Shown here: positions 26,340 through 35,447 of the stretch, one piece after another | Layout: the number at the start of each line of letters is the position of its first letter | Numbering within the stretch: position 1 is the first letter of the stretch | Origin: Rodentibacter caecimuris | GTDB lineage: Bacteria > Pseudomonadota > Gammaproteobacteria > Enterobacterales > Pasteurellaceae | Assembly (NCBI RefSeq): GCF_024622045.1 | Contig: NZ_JANKBP010000012.1 | Strand: one strand, 5' to 3' | DNA: 64,000 nucleotides | Program-made: the position numbers and the translations under genes | Notes under the pieces: model-generated | What the model was told of the DNA's origin: nothing | The model's database searches: none | The model's input: the letters and a program-made list of their open reading frames with translations, nothing else

Positions 26340-27110
26340 TTACTCCCCACCCGCTATTAATTTTGCCTTAACAAATAATAGGACTGGGCGGTGTCGCAAA
26401 TCTTTAAATTCAGTATGCCATTGTGGTTGTTCGGCAAGCATGGGTTCTGCCATTTGTTCAATTTGAAAACCAGCCGAAATTAAATGATTGATAATCGTAG
26501 CCATCGTACGATGGTAAGTTTTGAACGGTTGTTTAAACCAATTTCTATTCCGTTCACCTTCATCACGGTAATAATTTAAACGATAGGCAGTTTGTTGTTT
26601 ATTTTCATCCTTTTCCCAACGCTCTCCAATTTTATGACAGGTAGTTATCGGATGTTCTTGGGAAAAGATAAGCATACCGTTTTTAACCAGTTTCTTCGTA
26701 ATCGCCGTTAATAATGTCTGAAAATCTTGTACGTAATGAAAGGCAAAAGAACTGGTAATGACATCAAAATTAGCTTCCGGCAAATCACCAAGATTTTCCA
26801 TTGATAATTGGTGTAACGAAAAATGTCCCTGAAATTGACCGCACTTTTCCAGATTAATTCGGGCTTGTTTCAGCATATTGGCGGATAAATCCATTCCCAC
26901 TACAACACTTGCCCCCCGTTGTAAATAAAGCTGCAAATGTTCCCCTGTGCCGCAACCCAGATCCAGTAATTTTTTCCCTTGTAGCTCCGGTAAGAGGGAA
27001 AGCATTGTCGGTTTTTCTACGATTTCATTTAGGCTAATCGGGTTAGCTCGAAGTTTTTGATAAAGTTCAAAGAAGTTTTCTCTATCATAAACGCTGATTT
27101 TATCGCTCAT
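26340..27110 (-). CDS. Class I SAM-dependent methyltransferase
   Basis: The 256-residue protein has the SAM-binding motif I KLLDLGCGTGEHLQLYLQRGA near residue 45, an acidic motif II end (VVGMDLSANML), motif near FDVITSSFAFHYVQD and a C-terminal substrate part. It resembles the UbiE/COQ5-like Methyltransf_11/25 group; the substrate is unknown. It stands alone between the tRNA pair and mtr. Homologues are found in other Pasteurellaceae as far as I recall. Confidence 0.85.
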   Translation of the reverse strand: MSDKISVYDRENFFELYQKLRANPISLNEIVEKPTMLSLLPELQGKKLLDLGCGTGEHLQLYLQRGASVVVGMDLSANMLKQARINLEKCGQFQGHFSLHQLSMENLGDLPEANFDVITSSFAFHYVQDFQTLLTAITKKLVKNGMLIFSQEHPITTCHKIGERWEKDENKQQTAYRLNYYRDEGERNRNWFKQPFKTYHRTMATIINHLISAGFQIEQMAEPMLAEQPQWHTEFKDLRHRPVLLFVKAKLIAGGE

Positions 27111-27141
27111 TCTTATTCCTATCGAGATTCATTCTGTGCTG

Positions 27142-27174
27142 AAAAATCAAAAGGGCGTATGCTATACACCCTTT
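27142..27174 (-). terminator. Terminator after mtr
   Basis: An eleven-base stem (AAAGGGTGTAT / ATACGCCCTTT, one G-T pair) with a three-base loop is followed on the minus strand by a T run. Confidence 0.85.
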
Positions 27175-27189
27175 ATTTCCATAATTAAC

Positions 27190-28446
27190 TTATCCGTTAA
27201 AACTTTCAAACCACCCTAAATTTGCACCGACTTGCGCTACAATATTCAGCACACCAAATAGAATAATGAAACCAATCATTAGGTTGCCCCCATAGACTTT
27301 ATAGGTGGTGTTCGGAAATTTTTTACGGCTGGCTTTCGCAAGCAATGCCGGCACAATAGCAGCCCAAATTGTTGCAGCCAAGCTGGCATATCCAATGGCA
27401 ATCACAAAACCGTAAGGGAACTGAAGGCTTAATAATAACGGGGGCAAGAAAGTGACTAAAGTCGTTTTTGTTCTGCCCATTACACTATCGTCAAATTTGC
27501 ATAAATCCGCAATATAGTCAAACAAACCTAAGGTTACCCCCAAGAAAGAACTCGCAATCGCCATATAAGCAAAGAAATTCAAAATAACCGCAATATAATC
27601 CGTTTCAATATATTTGTGCAGTGCCTCAAGTAGTGCTGAAACATCCCCGCCTTTTTCAATTACCGGCGCAAATTCCGCACGTGGTAAATTACCTTGAATC
27701 GCAAACTGCCACAAAATATAAATAATCAGAGCCAAACCGGTGCCGATAAAGATCGCTTTCATCACACGATTGCCGTCACGATGATAATATTTCACTAAAC
27801 TTGGAACATTTCCATGGAAACCAAATGAAACTAAACATACGGGAAGTGCGGTTAATAAATAAGGTAAATATTGTTGTTCACCTTGTGCAAGCGTATTAAA
27901 TAATACCTCAGCTTTTACAGAGCCTAATAGACCTGCCGTTGAAAGAAAAAAGGCAATCACCATTCCGCCAATTAATACCGTTGTAAAACGATCTACCGCT
28001 TTGGTTGAAAGCCATACAAAAGCCGCTAAGACGATGCAAAAAATTAACGATCCGAAAGTACGCCCGATTTCAACCGCACTTTCGGAGGAACTTAACAGCT
28101 GATTTAATAAATTTTGCGTAATGCCGCCACCTGAGGTGATGTAAGCATAAGTTAAAATATAAAGTACAAATGCGACGGATACACCGTTAATTACATTCCA
28201 ACCATTACCAAGTAAATCTTTTACGATGGTGTCGAAACTTGAACCGGTGGGATAATGCAAGTTGGCTTCTAAAATCATTAAACCGGATGTCATCATACAA
28301 AACCATGTATAAACCAGCACAAGAATAGAACCGATAAACCAAACACCAGCTGTTGATGTAGGATTTGCTAGCATACCGGCACCAATTGCAGTACCCGCAA
28401 TAATCATTGCACCGCCCAATAGCGAAGGGGATTTTTGTTGTTTCAT
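27190..28446 (-). CDS. mtr: Tryptophan-specific permease (Mtr, HAAAP family)
   Basis: The 418-residue permease has eleven or so helices and very close resemblance to E. coli Mtr: SPSLLGGAMIIAGTAIGAGM at the N-terminus, WFCMMTSGLMILEANLHY near 48, SSFDTIVKDLLGNGWNVINGVSVAFVLYILTYAYI near 68, and ASSFLGVTLGLFDY near 298. It imports tryptophan with protons. AGAGAA lies upstream of the ATG. TyrP and TnaB are close relatives, but the similarity pattern favours Mtr. Confidence 0.88.
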   Translation of the reverse strand: MKQQKSPSLLGGAMIIAGTAIGAGMLANPTSTAGVWFIGSILVLVYTWFCMMTSGLMILEANLHYPTGSSFDTIVKDLLGNGWNVINGVSVAFVLYILTYAYITSGGGITQNLLNQLLSSSESAVEIGRTFGSLIFCIVLAAFVWLSTKAVDRFTTVLIGGMVIAFFLSTAGLLGSVKAEVLFNTLAQGEQQYLPYLLTALPVCLVSFGFHGNVPSLVKYYHRDGNRVMKAIFIGTGLALIIYILWQFAIQGNLPRAEFAPVIEKGGDVSALLEALHKYIETDYIAVILNFFAYMAIASSFLGVTLGLFDYIADLCKFDDSVMGRTKTTLVTFLPPLLLSLQFPYGFVIAIGYASLAATIWAAIVPALLAKASRKKFPNTTYKVYGGNLMIGFIILFGVLNIVAQVGANLGWFESFNG

Positions 28447-28584
28447 AAGTGATTCTCTAAAGTGAATTTTGCACTATTATAATAGTGCATCATCAAAACT
28501 CAATTGTTTTTTATAGACAATTTAAAACTATTTTCCTTATAATCCCATTGTCTCTAACCGCTGTATCCACAATAGGAATCCCAA

Positions 28585-29358
28585 ATGAAAACACACATAA
28601 AATCTTTTGTCTTTGCCTCCATGGCTACTTTTGTATTGAATGCTTGTGCAGATTCAGCTTCTATCAATCAACAAGCAGCATCAAGCTATGCGCAAGAAAT
28701 GGGCAGAATCCGTACCCAAGGGGCGGTAGATACCACCTCTCAAACGGCAAAGCGTATTCACCGAATTTTCAATAAAATGGTACCTTACGCCAATAAAGAA
28801 AACCAAACCGGTCAGCCCTTTAATTGGCAAATCACCGTCATCAAATCCAAAAAATTAAATGCTTGGGCAATGCCGGGTGGGAAAATGGCGTTTTATACGG
28901 GATTAGTAGATACGCTAAAACTGAGTGATGATGAAATTGCGACCGTGATGGGGCATGAAATGGCACATGCGCTAAAAGAACATGGTAAAGCAAAAGCGAA
29001 TTTTGGGATGGCAACAGGTATTGCCGCACAATTAGGTCATGTTGCGCTTTCTACTGTGGTAGGCTCTGATTTAAGCGGAATCGCGATTAGCTTAACTAAA
29101 GATTTTGCATTAGATAAACCTTATTCACGTAGTGCAGAAACCGAAGCCGATGAAGTAGGCTTATTGCTCATGGCAAAATCCGGATTTAATCCACAATCTG
29201 CCCCCGGTTTATGGGATAAGATGAAAAAAGCCTCCGGCGGTTCAAAAGGTGCATTAGATGCCTTGGCTTCCACTCACCCGACAGATGAAGATCGCCAAGA
29301 AAACTTACGCCGTTTACTCCCAGAGGCAATGAAACTTTATAACGCGTCAAAAAAATAA
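28585..29358 (+). CDS. M48-family metalloprotease lipoprotein (LoiP/YggG-like)
   Basis: The 257-residue protein starts with a signal peptide ending in the lipobox LNAC (Cys near residue 21), so it is probably an outer-membrane or periplasm-facing lipoprotein. The zinc protease site is MGHEMAHALKEHGK near 127, with the third ligand in the SRSAETEADEVGLLLM stretch. This matches LoiP/YggG-type M48 proteases involved in envelope protein quality control. Length equals that family. It is divergent from mtr and monocistronic. Confidence 0.92.
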   Translation: MKTHIKSFVFASMATFVLNACADSASINQQAASSYAQEMGRIRTQGAVDTTSQTAKRIHRIFNKMVPYANKENQTGQPFNWQITVIKSKKLNAWAMPGGKMAFYTGLVDTLKLSDDEIATVMGHEMAHALKEHGKAKANFGMATGIAAQLGHVALSTVVGSDLSGIAISLTKDFALDKPYSRSAETEADEVGLLLMAKSGFNPQSAPGLWDKMKKASGGSKGALDALASTHPTDEDRQENLRRLLPEAMKLYNASKK

Positions 29359-29375
29359 AAATGCTTGCTAAATTG

Positions 29376-29400
29376 ACCGCACTTTCAGGTGCGGTTTTTT
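29376..29400 (+). terminator. Terminator after the M48 protease gene
   Basis: ACCGCAC and GTGCGGT flank a six-base loop and are followed by a T run on the plus strand. Confidence 0.85.
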
Positions 29401-29419
29401 ATGTGCTTATGTTAATGAA

Positions 29420-29456
29420 AAAACAAAACCGCACTTTCGTTTCCAAAAGTGCGGTT
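29420..29456 (-). terminator. USS-pair terminator after acrB
   Basis: AACCGCACTTT and AAAGTGCGGTT enclose a short loop, and the minus strand ends in TTTTGTTTTTT, closing the acrRAB transcript. Confidence 0.8.
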
Positions 29457-29474
29457 GAATTTTAAGGTATTTTA

Positions 29475-32400
29475 TTAATGAGCCGTTTTGCTTTCATTTT
29501 CTTCAAATACCGGTAATGGTTTGTGTTCGGTTGCCACATAGCTATACACCACCGGAAGTACAAACAATGTAAAGATTGTCCCGATAGACAAGCCGGCTAC
29601 GATAACGATACCGATACTAAAGCGTGATACCGCACCGGCGCCTGTTGCATAAAGCAATGGAATCAAACCCGCTACCATTGCGGCAGTTGTCATCAAAATT
29701 GGACGCAAACGCACTTTAGCCGCAGCGGTAATCGCATCAATACGGTTTTTACCGTGTAACAGCTGCTCTTCTTTTGCTACTTCACACATCAAAATACCAT
29801 GTTTCGTAATCAAACCCACTAAGGTAATTAATCCCACTTGTGAGTAAATATTTAAGGTATATCCTGTCATTGTTATACTTTGTCCGAATTGAGCAATTGC
29901 GGCAATCCCCGTAATATGCCCAATGAATCCTAGAAATCCTTGCAAAGCGGAAGGTAAATTGAGTACCACTAACGATCCACTCACTGCTAACGGCACAGAA
30001 ATCATAATCACCAACGGATCACGTATTGATTCAAACTGAATCGCCAATACTAAGAAAATGATCACAACCGCTAACACAAAAGTGAGTGCCAACGCATTCC
30101 CTTCTTGGATTAACTGACGGGATTCCGAACGGAAATCGTAAGTATAGCCCTGTGGTAAAGTAGTATCGGCATGTTCTTGTAGCCACGCTACCGCATCCCC
30201 TGTTGATGTTCCCGGCATTGGTACGGCTTGAATCGTTGCTGCATTTAACTGACTAAAACGAGGCAATGAGGTAGGCTGTGTTTCAAGTTTCATACTAACC
30301 AAGCTGCTCAACGGTACAGCTTCACCATTACTTGCATTTAGGTAGTAATTTTTGAAACTTTCCGGTGACAAGCGATCATCACGTTTTACTTGTGAAATGA
30401 CTTTATAAGCACGTCCATCAATATCTACACGGGTAATCGTTGCGCCGGAAAGAAAGCTTCCCAGCGTATTACTGATTTGCTGCATGGTGATACCGTAAGT
30501 GCCCGCTTTTTCTTTATCAACGGAAATCGTCATTTGGGCGGTATCATATTTTAAATCGAGGTTAGTATAAACAAACTTACCTGATGCCCGCATAGCTTGT
30601 AAGAATTTTTCTGCGGTATTCGCCAAGGCGTTATAATCTTGAGCCGTTTTTAACACAATAGAAACCGGCGGTCCTTGTTCCCCTGTATCAATTTCAGGGA
30701 AGTTAAATGCAGAAATTGAGACTTCCGGTAATCCTTTTGCTTTGGTATTCAGTTCATTCATAACTTCCGATTGCTTGCGTGAACGCGCTTTCCAATCTTT
30801 TAGTGTCACAATATTTAAAGATTGGTTAGAACTCGGTGCGCCCGCAATACTCATACCAAAAGAAACTTCCTCCGTATCCATCACCGTTTTCATATAAGGT
30901 TGCATTGCATTTTGAATATAATCCACATTCACATTAGAAGGTGCGGAACCAATCGCAATAAACGCCCCTTTATCTTCATTTGGTGTTAATTCGCTTGAAA
31001 GCGAATTAAAGAGGAACGGTAATGTAGAAAAAATCGCCACGGCAAACACCACCATGGATTTACGATTTTGCATCACAATATCCAGCATATAGTTATACAC
31101 GTTATTCATTCTAGAAAGTGTATGCTCTACTTTACGTTCCATCCATGTCGGTTCTGCATTGGATTTCAATAGTTTGCTGGTCATCATTGGGGAAAGGGTT
31201 AATGCCACAATACCGGAAATAAACACCGAACCGGCAAGGGTTAACGCAAACTCTTTGAAAAGTGTTCCCGTAATACCGCCCATAAGAGCCATTGGCGAGT
31301 AAACCGCAATTAAAGAAACCGTCATTGAAATAACCGGCAGGGCAATTTCACGGGTACCGATAATCGCGGCACGGAACGGTGTTTCCCCCTCTTTAATATG
31401 ACGGTCAACGTTTTCCAATACGACAATTGCATCGTCCACCACGAGACCTATCGCAAGAATCAGAGCTAACAAAGTCATCAGGTTAATGGAGAAATCCAAA
31501 CTTTGTAACATCATTAACACCCCGATCAAAGAAATCGGAATAGTTAATACCGGAATTAAAATCGCACGTAATGAACCGATAAACATCAAAATCACCACGA
31601 GTACGATTACCGTTGCTTCAACGATAGTTTTAATCACCTCGTTAATAGAACTATTAATCGCAATGGTGCGGTCATAAAGAATATCCGTTTCCATACTGTC
31701 CGGAAGCTGATTTTTAATGCTCTCATAGAGTGGACGGATTTTTTCAGCCACCGTTAGCGGGTTAGCCGAAGAGGTTGGATTAATACCTAATACAACAGAA
31801 TCCGCACCATTCGCAGTTGCCCGTGAATTATCACTTTCTTTATTCAATTCAACGGTTGCAATATCACGCAAACGGACTAAGTCATCCCCATTCGAGGCAA
31901 CGATTAAATTACCTAATTGTTCAACGGATTTGGTGGTTGTCTCAACCTTATTACGGTAGGTCACATAATAACCGTTATCACTCCCCGCGGCAGTTTGAAT
32001 GTTATTAGCAGAAAGTGCGGACATGACTTGCGAAGCCGAAAGATTTTGTCCCGCCATTTTTTGCGGATCAAGCCAAATGCGCATTGCATATTCCGCCGCA
32101 CCAAAAATTTGGACTTCCGCCACACCTTCAATCGTAAAGAATTGTGGTTTCACTACGCGGTTGATATAGTCCGTTACTTGGCTGGAATCCAACTTTTTAG
32201 AGCGGAAACTAATATACATAATCCCGGAACCACCCGATGAAGATGACACCGTCGGGTCTTCAATCCCGCTTGGTAATTCGGAACGTACCGCATTTACTTT
32301 CGCCAATACATCAGCCAACGCACCGGCAGGATCCGTATTCAGCTTCATTTTTACAGTAATAACAGAAGAACTCGGCGCACTGGATGAAGACATATAGTCA

Positions 32401-32630
32401 ATATTATCCGCTTGAGCAATCGACTCTTCCAACTTGGAGGTAACAAAGGCTTGAATTAAATTCGCGTCAGCCCCCGGATAAGCTGTTGCTACGGTAATCA
32501 CCGTAGTTGTCATTTTAGGATATTCACGCACCGCTAATTTTGAAATAGCCTGCAAGCCTAAAATAATGATAAGCAGGCTAATCGAAACCGCTAAAACGGG
32601 ACGACGAATAAATATATCAGTAAATTTCAT
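29475..32630 (-). CDS. acrB: RND multidrug efflux transporter (AcrB-like)
   Basis: The 1051-residue inner-membrane pump belongs to the HAE1 RND family, expelling drugs, detergents and dyes using protons. It begins MKFTDIFIRRPVLAVSISLL, has the proton-relay aspartates in TM4 (ILAIGLVVDDAIVVLENVDRH near 405) and two large periplasmic loops (about 35-335 and 560-870). It ends with the typical TM11-12 segment. It lies 17 bp after acrA in the acrR-acrA-acrB order. The outer-membrane TolC partner is not in this window. Confidence 0.95.
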   Translation of the reverse strand: MKFTDIFIRRPVLAVSISLLIIILGLQAISKLAVREYPKMTTTVITVATAYPGADANLIQAFVTSKLEESIAQADNIDYMSSSSAPSSSVITVKMKLNTDPAGALADVLAKVNAVRSELPSGIEDPTVSSSSGGSGIMYISFRSKKLDSSQVTDYINRVVKPQFFTIEGVAEVQIFGAAEYAMRIWLDPQKMAGQNLSASQVMSALSANNIQTAAGSDNGYYVTYRNKVETTTKSVEQLGNLIVASNGDDLVRLRDIATVELNKESDNSRATANGADSVVLGINPTSSANPLTVAEKIRPLYESIKNQLPDSMETDILYDRTIAINSSINEVIKTIVEATVIVLVVILMFIGSLRAILIPVLTIPISLIGVLMMLQSLDFSINLMTLLALILAIGLVVDDAIVVLENVDRHIKEGETPFRAAIIGTREIALPVISMTVSLIAVYSPMALMGGITGTLFKEFALTLAGSVFISGIVALTLSPMMTSKLLKSNAEPTWMERKVEHTLSRMNNVYNYMLDIVMQNRKSMVVFAVAIFSTLPFLFNSLSSELTPNEDKGAFIAIGSAPSNVNVDYIQNAMQPYMKTVMDTEEVSFGMSIAGAPSSNQSLNIVTLKDWKARSRKQSEVMNELNTKAKGLPEVSISAFNFPEIDTGEQGPPVSIVLKTAQDYNALANTAEKFLQAMRASGKFVYTNLDLKYDTAQMTISVDKEKAGTYGITMQQISNTLGSFLSGATITRVDIDGRAYKVISQVKRDDRLSPESFKNYYLNASNGEAVPLSSLVSMKLETQPTSLPRFSQLNAATIQAVPMPGTSTGDAVAWLQEHADTTLPQGYTYDFRSESRQLIQEGNALALTFVLAVVIIFLVLAIQFESIRDPLVIMISVPLAVSGSLVVLNLPSALQGFLGFIGHITGIAAIAQFGQSITMTGYTLNIYSQVGLITLVGLITKHGILMCEVAKEEQLLHGKNRIDAITAAAKVRLRPILMTTAAMVAGLIPLLYATGAGAVSRFSIGIVIVAGLSIGTIFTLFVLPVVYSYVATEHKPLPVFEENESKTAH

Positions 32631-32647
32631 TCGTATTTCCTAAGCTA

Positions 32648-33844
32648 TTACAGATTGGTCTTCACTGCCGGTTCAATTCCGCCAACGATATCTTTTTTGA
32701 TCCATTCAACAAGGCTGCCATTGCCGATACCTTGTTGACCACCGGTAATAATTTTGTCACCAACTTTAACTTCATCGCCTTGTAGCTGAGAGTAAATACC
32801 TTGGCGATCTTTAGTAAACACCGTGATTTGTTTTGCACGATAAAGGGAGTCTAATTTCGGATTATCGGCAAATTTAGTTCTATCTTCTTCAGACAACGGT
32901 TCTAACAGATAAGAAATTTCACCATACATGTTATAGCTCACCGCTACTTGAGGTACGACAATTTGATTTGTTTCCGTTGGTAACGCAACACGTAAACGGG
33001 AGAACATACCTGACAGTAATTTACATCCGTCTTCAGGATCGAAAGTCGCCTGAATATCCACTAAACCGGTTGATGAATTAATTGCCGGTTCAATTGCGGT
33101 AATACGGGCTGAAAAGGTTTCACCTTGACGCGCATCCGTAGTGGCGGTAACTCGTTGACCAATATGTAGTTTGTCTAATTCATTTTGAGAAATCGCAAAA
33201 TCAATTTTCATTGAACTGGTGTCTTCCACTCGCACAATTTCAGATCCAACATTCACGTATTGACCGACATTCACTTTTACAATACCGGCTTTTCCGTCAA
33301 AAGGCGCAACAATCTGACGACGTTCAATCGTTGCTTTTAATGATTCAATATTCGCCACTTGTGCATCATAAGCGGATTTCGCATTATCCACCTCTTGGCG
33401 GGAAACCGCGTTGCTTGCTAATAAATTTGCATAGCGTTGATAAGTTTGACGCAATGCCGGAAGCTGTGCTTGGGAGGCTTTCAGGCTTGCACGTTCAACC
33501 GAACTATCCAGTTCAACCAAAAGATCGCCTTTTTTGACATTTTGTCCGTTTTGAACAAATACATTAACAACGGTTCCCGCACTCTGTGCGCTTAGCATCG
33601 CACCTTGATTTGGCCGTACAAGACCTGTGGTATTGATAACCGGTGTCCATTCACTGGCTTTCACCTCAAGTGCGGTAACCGGACTGGATCTTTCCGGCAT
33701 ATTGGCCAATGCTTTACCAATCATAATGCCACGAAAAACGTTAAAACCGATAACACCGACAAAAATTAAGACAAACACGACAAGAATAATTTTCATATAG
33801 AAAATATGCGAGCGTTTTGGCCGACTGCTTTGAGTTTGACTCAT
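32648..33844 (-). CDS. acrA: Periplasmic adaptor of RND efflux pump (AcrA-like)
   Basis: A membrane fusion protein of about 398 residues: N-terminal basic stretch and one membrane anchor (IILVVFVLIFVGVIGFNVF), then a biotinyl-lipoyl-like half SAGTVVNVFVQNGQNVKKGDLLVELDSS, an alpha-hairpin (about 105-165), the second lipoyl half IVAPFDGKAGIVKVNVGQYV and a beta-barrel. I use the ATG at 33844 (MSQTQ), with GGAG upstream; the longest frame would overlap acrR. It links AcrB with an outer-membrane channel. Confidence 0.93.
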   Translation of the reverse strand: MSQTQSSRPKRSHIFYMKIILVVFVLIFVGVIGFNVFRGIMIGKALANMPERSSPVTALEVKASEWTPVINTTGLVRPNQGAMLSAQSAGTVVNVFVQNGQNVKKGDLLVELDSSVERASLKASQAQLPALRQTYQRYANLLASNAVSRQEVDNAKSAYDAQVANIESLKATIERRQIVAPFDGKAGIVKVNVGQYVNVGSEIVRVEDTSSMKIDFAISQNELDKLHIGQRVTATTDARQGETFSARITAIEPAINSSTGLVDIQATFDPEDGCKLLSGMFSRLRVALPTETNQIVVPQVAVSYNMYGEISYLLEPLSEEDRTKFADNPKLDSLYRAKQITVFTKDRQGIYSQLQGDEVKVGDKIITGGQQGIGNGSLVEWIKKDIVGGIEPAVKTNL

Positions 33845-33881
33845 TTTATAAAAGCTCCGATAAAAGATAAAAAAATAATGA

Positions 33882-34445
33882 TTACTTCTGAATTGCCCGC
33901 CAAGAGCGTTCAACCACAGATTCTAGAATTTCACGGGTGAGTTCTACGCTTAAAAACTTAATATCCGATGCCATTGTCATCGCAGTTTTTAAACTTAATT
34001 GAAAAAGAACATCATCCGGTAAATCCGCTAATTCATTTGCAGTCCTTGCTTGAAAACAAAAATGATCCCAACGGCTATTATCAATTTCCCGACAAATTTT
34101 AGTAAATTCCGGTAGAGACTGATATTGATTTAAATTGGACAAAATGGTCGGATTATCCTGCAAAAATTGCCACATATTCCACCACATTCGTCTGTATTGT
34201 TGAAAAAAGGATTCAGACTCATCAAAATCCTTCTCAAGTGCCGCTATAAACATAGCAAACACGCGTCGAGCAAATTGTATTAGTAATTCATCCTTATTTT
34301 TAAAGTAAAGATAAATTGTTCCTGTCGCCACATTGGCTTCCTTTGCCAATTTATGCATTGATAGTTGATTCAAGCCCTCTTTTGCCATCAGGCGATCCGT
34401 TGCCATAAAAATTTGCTCAACAAGATTAGTTTTAGCGTGTCGCAT
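33882..34445 (-). CDS. acrR: TetR-family repressor of the efflux operon (AcrR-like)
   Basis: The 187-residue protein has an N-terminal TetR helix-turn-helix (LNQLSMHKLAKEANVATGTIYLYFKNKDELL, residues about 20-52) and a ligand-binding helical C-terminus. It is the first gene of acrRAB, 37 bp upstream of the acrA start, and a perfect palindrome just upstream of its own start is a likely autoregulatory operator. Ligand-induced release would raise pump expression. Confidence 0.93.
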   Translation of the reverse strand: MRHAKTNLVEQIFMATDRLMAKEGLNQLSMHKLAKEANVATGTIYLYFKNKDELLIQFARRVFAMFIAALEKDFDESESFFQQYRRMWWNMWQFLQDNPTILSNLNQYQSLPEFTKICREIDNSRWDHFCFQARTANELADLPDDVLFQLSLKTAMTMASDIKFLSVELTREILESVVERSWRAIQK

Positions 34446-34494
34446 AAAATATTAGTTTCGAAAATAATTAAAGAAAAGACATTCAAATCCTATT

Positions 34495-34514
34495 GAATGA
34501 ACGAGCGTTCATTC
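34495..34514. promoter_or_regulatory. AcrR operator palindrome
   Basis: GAATGAACG and CGTTCATTC form a perfect inverted repeat with a two-base centre, 49 bp upstream of acrR. Size and symmetry fit a TetR-family operator. Confidence 0.75.
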
Positions 34515-34549
34515 TAGAGATTTTTGATTTTTTGGCAAGCTAAAAAATG

Positions 34550-34582
34550 AAAAAAGTGCGGTATTTTTTACCGCACTTTTTT
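34550..34582. terminator. USS-pair terminator after ftsN
   Basis: AAAAAAGTGCGGTA and TACCGCACTTTTTT form a fourteen-base stem with a tight T loop, serving ftsN on the minus strand. Confidence 0.85.
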
Positions 34583-34597
34583 CCCTTCAATATGGCA

Positions 34598-35371
34598 TTA
34601 CATCCCGATAATCACACAACTTGCCACAGATTTTGCTTTATTCAGTTCCTGTGTCGCTGTCTCACGATTTGCAAACGGCCCGACACGAACACGATTCCAC
34701 TCACCGTGAACCATTACCTGAGCATTCACCCCTGAGATCACTAAACGCCCCTGTAAATTTTCTGCTTGGGCACGATTTTTAAAAGCACCACACTGTAAGC
34801 CAAAACGTTTTTCCCCAGCTCCGGCAGTTTCTGACGGCTTTGTTTCTACTTTTTTCGTTGTCTCAACTTTTACCGGTTCGGGCTTTTTCAACGGTTCTGA
34901 TTTTTTTACATCCGTCTGCTTTTTTGTTTCTTGTTTCGGAATTTCAGCCTTCACCGTCTCTACTGCTTGTTGTGCTTTTTCAGTTTCTTCCGCTTTACGT
35001 TTTTCCGCCAGTTTGCGGGCTTCTTCCGCTGCTTTTTGTTCCTTTTCCATTTGAATCAACACTTGACGCTGCTCTTCCGTTAAGCGCATATTTTTTTCCA
35101 CACTGGCAGGTTTATCATCAATCGGCACGGTACGGGTTTCCAATGCCTTAATATAACTCCACACCTCCTCAGGACGATTGGGTAATACGCTTTTCGGTTG
35201 GGGCTTTTCAGGCTGAACCGCGACGGGGGCGGGTGGGGTTTTGCTTTTTAGGAAATAAAGACCAACGCCAAACGCAAGCAATACCGTAAGGGCAATGCCA
35301 ATCAATATGTTTTTATTTGTTTTCTTTTTCTTATTTGAACCGCGACGGGCGGCAAAATCTCGATGAGCCAC
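34598..35371 (-). CDS. ftsN: Cell division protein FtsN (SPOR domain)
   Basis: The 257-residue bitopic protein has a short basic cytoplasmic start (AHRDFAARRGSNKKKKTNKN), one membrane helix (about 21-42), a Lys/Glu/Pro-rich periplasmic linker and a C-terminal SPOR domain (about 185-257: RFGLQCGAFKNRAQAENLQGRLVISG) that binds denuded septal peptidoglycan. The N-terminal pattern and position next to priA match FtsN, which triggers septal synthesis in the divisome. Confidence 0.92.
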   Translation of the reverse strand: MAHRDFAARRGSNKKKKTNKNILIGIALTVLLAFGVGLYFLKSKTPPAPVAVQPEKPQPKSVLPNRPEEVWSYIKALETRTVPIDDKPASVEKNMRLTEEQRQVLIQMEKEQKAAEEARKLAEKRKAEETEKAQQAVETVKAEIPKQETKKQTDVKKSEPLKKPEPVKVETTKKVETKPSETAGAGEKRFGLQCGAFKNRAQAENLQGRLVISGVNAQVMVHGEWNRVRVGPFANRETATQELNKAKSVASCVIIGM

Positions 35372-35447
35372 AATAAAACCTTAAACTTTAATGATTTCTA
35401 AAAATTCTGTAAAACTTGTCAAGTGTACTGAAAAATACCCTGATTTT

